Assembly (NCBI GenBank): GCA_025084515.1 | Contig: JAJAGP010000755.1 | Location: forward strand, 124,001-188,000 | Reading direction: 5' to 3' | Length of the DNA stretch: 64,000 bases | DNA from: Ancistrus triradiatus | Taxonomy: Eukaryota; Chordata; Actinopteri; Siluriformes; Loricariidae | Part shown: one piece after another, positions 48,480 through 57,108 of the stretch | How positions within the stretch are numbered: position 1 is the stretch's first letter | How the letters are laid out: every line of letters begins with the position of its first letter | Translations under genes and position numbers: made by a program | Notes under the pieces: generated by a model | Told to the model about the DNA's origin: nothing | Seen by the model: the letters and a program-made list of their open reading frames with translations, nothing else | The model's database searches: none

Positions 48480-48722
48480 TTTGTTCTTTTTTTTTCTCCT
48501 TTTCTTTTTTATTTATTTTTTTCTTTTATTTATTTATTTTTGCTTGACTCATTGCCTCTTGCTTCAGCACTCTGAATTTATACACCAAATACTCCTACAC
48601 ACGGCCTCCCAGCTCAGATTGTGGAGGAGGAATATGAGCTGGATGTTCAAAGAATTCATTAAGGGTTTTTTTTTTTTGTTTTAGCTTGAAGATTAATCTT
48701 ATTCTTCTTTTCTTTTTTTTAG
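48480..48722 (+). promoter_or_regulatory. Pyrimidine-rich region before NKAIN2 exon 3 acceptor
   Basis: Long T/C runs at 48486-48542 and 48663-48720 lead to TTTTTTTAG at the exon. They provide the polypyrimidine tract of the acceptor. Confidence 0.7.
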
Positions 48723-48803
48723 TATGCGGTCTGGCTGGTGCTGTGGGTCACCTGGAATGTCTTTGTCATCTGCTTCTACCTGGAAGTGGGTGACCTTTCC
48801 AAG
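48723..48803 (+). CDS. nkain2: NKAIN2 coding exon (probable exon 3), second membrane segment
   Basis: Internal exon of 81 bp (27 codons) between a long T-rich tract ending in TTTTTTTAG and the donor GTAATTG. It is phase 0 on both sides, so it joins the exon at 44623-44760 without a shift. The peptide begins YAVWLVLWVTWNVFVICFYL and ends EVGDLSK. It is a hydrophobic, tryptophan-rich transmembrane segment. The string after RPRYVTG matches NKAIN2, whereas NKAIN1 and NKAIN3 differ at AVWLVLWVTWN and GDLSK. The following NKAIN exon, expected to start near a TDL-x-TFN motif and carry the remaining membrane segments, was not seen in the 15 kb downstream. Identification as NKAIN is very secure; the paralogue call is strong but rests on short peptides. 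Confidence 0.93.
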
Positions 48804-50869
48804 GTAATTGATGTTTTTTTTTCTTGCTGCAGCGCTACTTGTAGCTTTTATTTCTCTGGGTAGTGTTTTGTATGGAGGACGAAGATGGTCAGAGTCAGGA
48901 GAATTTGACCAGATGATTGTCTGATGATTCTGATGGTTATTAATGGTTGTAAATAATTTTGACTACCTGATGTATCCCTTTAACTTAAGAGTAATCATTG
49001 ACCTGTAGTGTGTATGGATTTATTTGATTGATTAATTGGCTATCGGTAAAAAATATGGCTGCTTTTTCTTACAATAAAACAACCGGCAAACAATTCAGTT
49101 TCTTTTTTTTCAAATGCATTGACTCCAAGTGCCATGTCCAAAAGTTTTTTCACCACTGGTCAATCGACTTTCTTTTCTAATCAACCTCTCTAGGAAAGAA
49201 ACTTTTTTCTTTTATTAATTCCTTCTTTTCTTTTAGAGAATCAACAACAAGGCGTTTGACCACAGGTCATTTCATTTGTTAATGACCTGTGATGTTATGA
49301 ACAAGTAAGCGTTTTATGTTTTCTTTGCTTATTACTTTTTATTTATTTATTTATTTATTTTTGTTTATTGTTGAGTGCAGTGTAATCTGATTTTTTTAAA
49401 TCATACCACAAAGCGTAGGTTGCATTTGCAGTTCACAAAAAGGTATAAACATAGCACGAACATTTTTTGCCTGAATATTAAGGTTTTGATATATGGAAGG
49501 CCACAAGGGCCATCTGATGTGCGTTTCAGTTTAGCAACAATAGCTGGTCCGTTCCTAACTGTGAGTTTAAACAGGTTGTCATTTTTCTGCTCGTTCTGCC
49601 TTGCATTCTTATTATGTTTTTACCACGGACGTTGTTAGAACCTGTTAGCACCTTGCAAAATGCTCTCTAACCCGCCCCCCCCCCCCAAAAAAAAACATGC
49701 CTTATTAGTTTACATTATCAGCAGTTTTCCTTATTTACTCTCTCTTATTAAACTCTATCCATATTCACAATGTAATGAAATGTGCTTCACTAGGACCTGT
49801 CTCATAACCTCTCTGAAACCTGAAACAAGGATTGAATGTTCTTCAAGAGTTTGACTTACATGTTATAGTATTTATGGCAGACATAAATGCAGGGCTTGTT
49901 CTCTATTGATTTTATGATTGTATATTTTACAGATACCTGATTATAATAAGTTAACAGCTGCTCCAAACTAAGTGTTTTACTTCTACATGGAGATAGATAT
50001 ACAAAACTTTTTTCTGAAGGCAGCAGCTCCTACAAAGGCCAGTCAGGTGAGAGGATTTTATAGTTTAAATAAAACATTCTAATACATTTAATTGGTCAAC
50101 ATTTGGTAAAATATACTCATTAGTGAAAGAAGAAAAGGGAAAGTAATCCGTTTAATAGATCTAGAAGTATTGAATTTAAGAAAAGCTTTAGGTCTGCTAA
50201 CAAAAGTAGATTTAAAAAAGCAGTTTTGGCTGGTACTGCCACTTTCTTTTTGCAGGGGTTTTACCAATAACCCTTTTGTCCTCTATCTAGGGAGGTAGTG
50301 GACTTTGATTTGTTAATATTTCCTTGTAGTAAAAAAATGAGAAACAAGTTTTTCTGCTGTAAAATGCCAAATTGTCTTAAAAAATCAATAATCCTACTGC
50401 CATATTTTCTGATCCTGAATGTTAAGGCTTGGTTGTATGGAAGGCCAAAAGTGTATCAGGTTTATGAGAAAAGCAGTAGTTTTCAGCATAGCTTCTTTTC
50501 TCTTTAGTGTCTTTTTTTCTGGTGCTTTGCTTGAGCAGGCTCACAGTTTCGTGTCTGGCATTAAAAACTGAAAGTGATGTTCATATGACTGGACGTACAG
50601 ATGAGAAACACGTCGTTTTATGCAAATGTGAAGCTCCTGACGCTGACTGCATCCCAATCCGCACTGTACTAAAAAGTGGGTTCGAATATTACACAATGTT
50701 TCTTACTTAGTGTTTAGTCAGATAATGTCACATTGAATTAACATTGAAAATTGTCCACCTTTTTTCCTGTTCTTTTTTTTTTCCAAACATAAGTAAAAGG
50801 TCAAAATCATACAGACATGTACCTGTCATAGACATAAAGTAGTTCATAGTTAAAGTTTTTAAAGAAAAG

Positions 50870-51095
50870 TCACTTGGGCACATGTGGGGGCATCCCTGGA
50901 CTGCTCTGAACTTCCAGGGTCCTGGTCAGGGTTGTGGGGGTTTGGCGGCCATGAAAACCCAGTGCTGGCACTGCATGATCTGGTCTAGTGTTTCTCAGAG
51001 ACATCCAATCCTGCCTGAATGTGCACAACTGGGACTCAAACCCAGGGCCCTCCAGTGGTGGGCTAGCCAATAAGACCACTGCGCTACCTGAGCTC
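50870..51095 (-). mobile_element. tRNA-derived SINE-like element
   Basis: On the minus strand a TAGCGCAGTGG A box and GGTTTGAGTCC B box lie at the head, followed by about 150 bp of unrelated body. This is the layout of a tRNA-derived SINE. It lies directly 5' of the Penelope-like element. Confidence 0.7.
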
Positions 51096-51137
51096 ATATA
51101 TAAACATGATTAATCACCTAAGATACATAAACAGGAT

Positions 51138-51392
51138 GTGCCATTGCGGCCCATTGTGTGTATGATCAACTCAGTGACCTACAACATCGCCAAGTTTCTG
51201 GCATCGATCCTCAACCCGTTGGTAGGCAGCACGGATCATCACATCCAGAACACCATGGATTTCGTGGATAAGGTGAGGGACGTCATTATGGAGACGGATG
51301 AAACAATGGTCTCGTTTGATGTCACATCTCTCTTCACGTGCGTTCCAGTTTCTGAGGCAGTAGAGGTAGTCCGAGTTGAAACTACCGGATGA
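51138..51392 (+). pseudogene. Penelope-like reverse transcriptase, fragment 1 (fingers/palm)
   Basis: The segment encodes RT residues from LRPIV through NTMDFVDKVRDV to SFDVTSLFTCVP, which contains the first catalytic aspartate (motif A). It ends at a TGA created by a frameshift just after VEVVR. Reading continues in the next frame from about 51376. Confidence 0.88.
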
Positions 51393-51730
51393 CCCCACTC
51401 TCAGCAATAGGACCACCCTTAACTCGGACCAGGTGTGTTTGCTTCTGGAGCTGTGTCTTCAATCCACCTATTTCACATACAGAGAGCAGTACTATAGGCA
51501 GAAACATGGGTGCGCCATGGGCTCCCCAGTTTCACCCATCGTGGCCAACCTGTATATGGAAGAAGTGGAAAAAGAAGGCACTAAGATCCTATTCAGGAAC
51601 ACCACCCAGCCATTGGTTCAGATATGTGGATGACACCTGGGTTAAAATTAAATCTCAGGAAGTGCCACATTTCACCCGACAACATCAACTCAGTAGGACA
51701 AACACATTAAGTTCACCAGGGAGGATGTGA
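51376..51730 (+). pseudogene. Penelope-like reverse transcriptase, fragment 2 (motifs B and C)
   Basis: It spans two overlapping frames. The first has QVCLLLELCLQSTYFTY and the motif B region GCAMGSPVSPIVANLY; the second, from about 51610, has RYVDDTWVKIKS with the paired aspartates. The two frames must be joined by a shift, so this copy cannot make the enzyme. Confidence 0.88.
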
Positions 51731-52585
51731 AGAACGGCAGATTAGCCTTCTTGGATTGTGAGGTTGTGATTGGAGATGGGGGACGATTTAAAGTCGATGT
51801 TTACCGTAAGCCAACACATACGGATCAGTACTTAAGGTTTGACTCTCATCATCCACTGGAGCACAAACTAGGAGTCATCAGGACACTGTACCACCGAGCA
51901 GACAGCGTCCCCACTGACAGGGCGGCCAAGGATGGAGAGAAATCTCACATTAAGCAGGCCCTGGGCAAATGTGGTTATCCGAATTGGGCCTTTGTCAAAG
52001 CCGGTAAGACGCCCAAACAGTGCTCCAGCAGATCGACGAGAGGAGAACAACAACCGCAGTCTAAGCGTAAACCAGTGGTGATTCCATATGTGGCAGGAAC
52101 ATCTCAACAATTGAGACGCATATTTGCCAAACATCGCATCTCAGTGGCTTTCAAACCCCAAAACACGCTACGCCAGAAACTGGTCCACCCCAAGGATCGG
52201 GTCCCCCAGCACAAACAGAGTAATGTAGCATACGCTGTGAAGTGCCAGGAGGATTGCCAGGAATTGTACATCGGGGAAACCAAACAGTCCCTTGGCGAAA
52301 CGGATGGCACAACATAGAAGAGCTACCTCATCAGGTCTGGACTCTGCGGTTTACACCCACCTACAGGCCAGTGGACACTCTTTCAAGGATGAAGACGTGC
52401 AGATCCTTGATAGGGAGGAACGATGGTTTGAACGTGGAGTAAAAGAAGCCATTTTTGTAAAAAGGGAACATCCATCCCTGAACCGAGGAGGGGGCCTCAG
52501 AGTACACCTCTCACCATCTTACAATGGAGCCATCGCAGCCCTTCCCCAATCATGTGTGAATGGCACACGTGGCCATTGTCGTTAA
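51727..52585 (+). pseudogene. Penelope-like RT thumb, linker and GIY-YIG endonuclease
   Basis: The 51727-52317 frame encodes the thumb (LAFLDCEVVIGDGGRFKVDV, RKPTHTDQYL), a basic linker (STRGEQQPQSKRKPVVIPYV) and the start of the endonuclease with ELYIGETKQSL. The frame ends early at 52315-52317; the rest continues from about 52292 (RMAQHRRA, THLQASGHSF, EERWFERGVKEAIFVKRE) to 52585. The GIY-YIG domain nicks target DNA for priming in this retroelement class. One frameshift separates the two parts. Confidence 0.9.
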
Positions 52586-52894
52586 TGGCTATGTAAATCT
52601 GCATATTAAACTGATCACCCGGTCCCATTGTTATGCAACGGTGCTGGTACCAGTCGTTATGTAAAGGTGCTGTATATAAGATTGGGGAAGTTTTCCAACT
52701 GCTGAGACTGAAGAAGTCACTTAGATGAGTGACGAAACGTTTCTCCAATAAAATCTATGTCCAGATGAACAGATTCAACTTCTTGGATGATTAATCAAAT
52801 TTACCATGAAGTAAGTATGTTGAAAAAATAAGGACCTGGCAACTGATAAACAGAATTTACTACTTTAGATACAGCTAAGCAACGTTTAATGACT

Positions 52895-53060
52895 ATTCCA
52901 AATATAGTAGAAAATAAAAATCTGTCTTTGAACTCCAGACATTCCGGATCAAGAGCAGATTCGGGGAGTTTAAGAGCCGAAGTCCATCATGTCTGTGTGT
53001 TATGGTTGCCAGGTCTGATTATACTAAGCGACTTTGGACTTGTCTTTCTCTAAAGTCATT
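52895..53060. repeat. Diverged fragment of the 14-17 kb repeat
   Basis: GAGTTTAAGAGCCGAAGTCC, TGGTTGCCAGGTCTGATTAT and CTAAGCGACTTTGGACTTGT are diverged versions of the 16860-16920 sequence. Confidence 0.5.
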
Positions 53061-53404
53061 TATAAATATTAGTTATTGCAAGTTGCAGGTTTCAGGGGCT
53101 TGTTTCTAAAGTGTTGCTTATTTGGATTCCCTGATCCTGTCTCTTCCTCTAATATTCCTTTCTCTCTAATATCCAAAGTTTGTTTTTTGTTCAACCTCTA
53201 AAGTTAAAAGGAAAATACATTATTAGCCACAGTTAATTAGTAAAGGAAGTGTGTTGGAAAAACAGGGACCTGGCAACCAAGAAATGTTACCATTAATAAA
53301 CAGAGGGAATATTTAATATCCTAAGCATTTTTAGATGAATAGTTCACGTTTTAAAGCACCCCCTCCCAAAAAGGCACACATGGCAGCTTCTTAAATAGAA
53401 ACCC

Positions 53405-53660
53405 TAAATTAGGAAAAAGTTGGGATGGTATGGAAAATGCAAATATTTCCTTTGATTTTTATTTCATTGCATAAAGTATGAACCCAAGATATTTCTTTTT
53501 TTCTGGTGAACTTCATTTAAAAAACACCCTACATTTCCCCTGTCCCAACTTTTTTTGGAAGATGGTGCAGACCTGAAATGCAGGAATGGATGTTTATTAA
53601 TCAAATAAACTAGATCCACATTTCCTGAAGGAACTACAACAGTGCTTGAATTGTGGGAAG
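53405..53660. repeat. Dispersed transposon-like fragment, copy 2
   Basis: GGGATGGTATGGAAAATGCA, AGTATGAACCCAAGATATTT and CTGAAATGCAGGAATGGATG pair with 47135-47325. CCCAACTTTTTTTGGAAGAT is also typical of the family's end. Confidence 0.6.
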
Positions 53661-53669
53661 TAGAAAGAA

Positions 53670-53795
53670 TGGTGTCTGTGTCCCAGTACTTTTGGCCATG
53701 TGCGGGTTTGTGTCAATCCTTTGTGATACAAACTCACACGTGGCCAAAAGTATTGGGACGCAAACCTACATGTGGCCAGATCATCGTAGGGCTGG
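53670..53795. repeat. 30-bp minisatellite, block 2, inverted pair
   Basis: TGTCCCAGTACTTTTGGCCA and GGTTTGTGTCA are followed by an inverted copy, ACAAACTCACACGTGGCCAA and AAGTATTGGGAC, giving a hairpin-forming palindrome. Confidence 0.9.
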
Positions 53796-53931
53796 CCACC
53801 ATGACCAACCGCCCCACCTTTAGACACAGTCCATCGATTCTATATATAGGCATCTCCTATATTCCTGGACGTTAATAAGATGGCGACATAGTTGTGAAAT
53901 AGATAAAACTCCTAATACCTGCTCTGGTACA

Positions 53932-54295
53932 CTACATGGACAAAAGTATTTAGACACCTCCATATTACACCTACAGGAGCTGTTATGTGGTCCCATTCTA
54001 AATCATAGGCATTAATATATAGTTGGTTCCCCTTTGCAGTTTCCACTCTTCTGGGAAGGCTTTCTACAAGATTTTGGACTGTTCTGTGGGGATTTTTGCC
54101 CGTTCAATCAACTTTATCCAGGGAAGACTTGTCACACGAATTCAGTCAGCTCCTTAAAATAACACATTCTTTCACTGATGTTTATAAAGGCAGGCTGCGT
54201 GATTTCATACACCTCTGGCAATGGGGCTAAAAGATTAAGAGACCTGTCCCAATACTTTTGTCCATATATTGTAACAAACCCTATTATCGTATATG
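53932..54295. mobile_element. Tc1-type MITE, internally deleted
   Basis: It begins CTACATGGACAAAAGTATTT with AGACACCTCCATATTACACC and ends CTGTCCCAATACTTTTGTCC ATATATTGTA, so the termini are inverted (TGGACAAAAGTAT / ATACTTTTGTCCA). Internal TTCCACTCTTCTGGGAAGGC and TTTCATACACCTCTGGCAAT match a common fish Tc1 family whose transposase is missing here. Confidence 0.82.
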
Positions 54296-55014
54296 TGTTC
54301 GCATATCTTTACAGGTTTCCATTATTTTGTCCACTTGACTTTGGTAGTAAGGCAATATGGAGAGAAAAAAAATCCTCCTCCAGGTCTCCGGCATCATTTG
54401 CACCGATGATAAGGCGCGAGCGTTAAACAGAATTCCCGATAAGATCCGGAGCTGTCTCATTTGCTCGTGGAGGACCGTCTGCGCTGTCAAAAGGGAGCTG
54501 CCGAACGTCGAGAGCCTGACGTATCTGAAAATCAACTTACATGCCTGGTTTGCCATTTAATTGGGACGCGTATTTGACATTTTGACATTTTAATTACGCC
54601 GCTTTTTTCTTACAGCAGACGCGGGGATCCTGAGTGAGATGAAAGTGGAGGAGGACGCACTTTATTTTCGTACATATCTATATGAAAGCGTTCTGTTCGA
54701 ACAATGGGCAAGCACTCGAGTACGGCTCACATCAAGAGAGGTATCGCTCTCAGAGGCGACCTTGCGCAACAAAGGGCTTCCTCAGAGACGGCGCGAAGGC
54801 TCTCTAAACACTCAAATGGCACGATATGATCATTCTCTATCTAAAAATAACAAACGCTCACTTAGCTACTTTTAAATAATCCCACGACTTTTAAATAAAC
54901 CCATAACAAGCAAATTAATTTATAAACTGTGTTGGATCGTCTGAAAGGCCACGCAATGGGTGTATTGTGAAATACTGTTTATTGCAATTGTATTAAGAGC
55001 AAACCGGCTTCCAA
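54296..55014. other. Repeat-poor stretch, possible conserved non-coding element
   Basis: 54380-54610 is CpG-containing unique sequence ending in TTAATTGGGACGCGTATTTG and TTTTAATTACGCCGC, rich in TAATTA-like homeodomain words. No coding exon recognised. Confidence 0.4.
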
Positions 55015-55530
55015 AGGACACAAATATCCTACAAACCAACTTGTGGCCAAAAATATTGGGACATATACCCACATGTGGCCAAAAGTATTGGCACACAAAA
55101 CCCACATGTGGATAAAGGTATTAAGACACTAATCAACATGTGGCCAAAAGTATTGGGACACAAACTCACATAGTCAAAAGTATTTGGACACAAACCACAT
55201 GTGGACAAAGTTATTGAGATACAAATTCACCCGGTTAAAAATATTGGGACAGAAATCCACATGTGGCCAGAAGTATTGGGACACAAACCAACATAAGGCC
55301 AAAAATATTGGGACACAAATCCACATGTGGCCAAAAGTATTGAGACACAAACACATGTGGCCAAAAGCATTGGAACACAAACCAACATGTGGCCAAACGA
55401 ATCGAGACACAAACCAACACGTGGCCAAAAGTATTGGGACACAAATCCACATGTGGCCTAAAGTATTGTGATACAAACCCAAAATTATTGACACACAAAC
55501 TCACATGTGGCCAAAAGCACTGTTGTAGTT
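55015..55530 (-). repeat. 30-bp minisatellite, block 3 (- orientation)
   Basis: About 17 units such as ACATGTGGCCAAAAGTATTG GGACACAAAC, the reverse complement of block 1. Confidence 0.95.
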
Positions 55531-56494
55531 CCCTGAGAAAATGTAGATCTAGTTAGTAGATTATGAGCCCATCCTCAGTTGGACAGAGTGTAATCAGCGC
55601 TGTTTTGAGTGTTCGAGATGATGTTAGGGGTCAGTTGGCCCCTCAGGTGTTGGCACTGATGAAGCACGGCTGCAGAATGCACCATGAGGGTTGGTTTCTA
55701 ATAAGGTGTGGTAATGTTTTCGTGCAGCAGAATGCTGATTGGTATGCCATCCGGAGCTCAAATGCGATCGCACTCTTGGCGTTACGTTCTAATCTTACAC
55801 ATGTAGCGGGTTGTGCTTCAAAAAGCCAGGCTGAAATTTCTCCCTCAGGCTGGCGCTGGCCACTCGCTGTGGTCTTATTGGATTGGATTTTTGAAATCTT
55901 TGAAGCTTTTCCTCCGGAGCGCTGGCAGGCTCGGTGTAGGGAGAGAAGGGAGGGAAAAAAACCCTCAGTGTGCCGGAGAGATGTTTTTAGAGAAGCCTTC
56001 CAGCTCCTGATCCTGCTCGTCTTCCCACCGGTCTGTCTCCCACCGGAATAGAAAGTCAGTTGGCACTTGGGTTGAAGGTACACTCGTCTGCCACTTTATT
56101 AGTTATACCAACCTGCTACTTTTACTTACAGAGACTGTTGTCCTTCAGCAGGGTTATATGCTCTGTAAATAACGAATAATTTTCTGGGATGAACAGTGCT
56201 GCCCAAAAGTCTTAGGCCATCACTTATTTATCAATTTGATCTATCTGTTTGTTTTTCTTTTTTATTTAGGCAGTTCTAGTCAGGTGCCAGTCGGAGTCCT
56301 AGGCTTATACTTGATGGGTTGCAACATAAAACTTGTAGTTCTTTTTAATGTTCAGCATAATGCATTCTACTCCCAAAAATAACTGTATACACTTTACACT
56401 GTTTTTATTAGTCAGACGCTAGAGGCGGCGCATTCAATGGAAATATGTGACTGACCAGATCGTCTTACGTTTTCTGAAATCCTAAAGAGGATAA
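55531..56494. other. No gene recognised
   Basis: Frames of 162 (+) and 146 (-) codons overlap almost fully at 55563-56083, and neither has a recognised domain. 56255-56400 resembles the fish DNA-element tail near 43925-44040 (AGTCAGGTGCCAGTCGGAGT). Confidence 0.45.
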
Positions 56495-56810
56495 AAGTGT
56501 TGAGATGCAGACCCACGTGACCAAAAGTATTAAGACAGAACCCACATGTCGACAGAGGTATTGGGACACAAACCCACACGTGACCAAAAGTATCAAGACA
56601 CAACCCACATGTGAACAAAAGTATTAAGACATAACCCACATGTGACCAAAAGTATTAAGACATAACCCACGTGACCAAAATTATTCCACAAGTCACATTT
56701 GACCAAAAGTATTACGACATAACCCACACGTGCACAAAAGTATAAAGACACAAACCCACATGTGGCCAAAAGTATTAAGACACAAACCTGCATGTGGCCA
56801 AAGTACCCTC
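56495..56810 (-). repeat. 30-bp minisatellite, block 4 (- orientation)
   Basis: About ten units of CCCACATGTGACCAAAAGTA TTAAGACATAA type, more diverged from block 3 and with TTAAGACA in place of TTGGGACA. Confidence 0.95.
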
Positions 56811-57065
56811 AAACACTGGATCTGTCATGGATCTGTACCTCTTACTTTAAAAAAATGACATCCGGCTTCAAAAACAAAGTTAGAAAGGAAATTCTTTTAA
56901 AGGAAATTTTATTTTTATTTTTTACTTCGTAGCATAAAATATATAAAGCCATCTTTCAGCTTTATTGAGTATTTTTTAATCAGATTAGTAGCATGTTTCC
57001 TTAAGTAAAGAACTTGTGTACTTTTGCCACCTCTGATTTTGTGTTTGTATATTACTAAATAGATA

Positions 57066-57069
57066 GAGA

Positions 57070-57105
<36 letters not shown>

Positions 57106-57108
57106 TAT
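57066..57108. repeat. AAT microsatellite
   Basis: ATAATAATA run of about 40 bp. Confidence 0.95.

Larger units (their letters stand above)
44761..48722 (+). other. nkain2: NKAIN2 intron between the two exons (3,962 bp)
   Basis: It begins GTGAGTG and ends TTTAG. It holds a CA/CTCA microsatellite just after the donor, a ~600 bp minisatellite, a Tc1-type tail, hAT/Tc1-like remnants and three degenerate tRNA-like segments near 47940, 48130 and 48320. The last 240 bp before the acceptor are strongly pyrimidine-rich. No other exon was recognised. Confidence 0.85.
51114..52788 (+). mobile_element. Penelope-like retrotransposon, 5'-truncated, frameshifted
   Basis: The copy starts inside the reverse transcriptase: frame 51117-51390 reads PKIHKQDVPLRPIV and then the palm motif VSFDVTSLFTCVP. 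A shift near 51376 leads to the motif GCAMGSPVSPIVANLYME. Another near 51610 leads to RYVDDTWVK (catalytic YVDD-type box), another near 51690 to the thumb (NGRLAFLDCEV, VYRKPTHTDQYL). The C-terminal region has the GIY-YIG endonuclease features of Penelope-like elements: YAVKCQEDCQELYIGETKQSL, then after a last shift near 52292 RMAQHRRA and a conserved tail ending at the stop at 52583-52585. About 200 bp of 3' UTR follow. Four frameshifts make it non-functional. A stop lies just before PKIHK at 51111-51113, so the upstream part of the reverse transcriptase is missing. Confidence 0.93.

Noticed and set aside
55563..56083. 162- and 146-codon frames on opposite strands
   Set aside because: Almost complete overlap and no recognised domain; chance openness is the simplest explanation.
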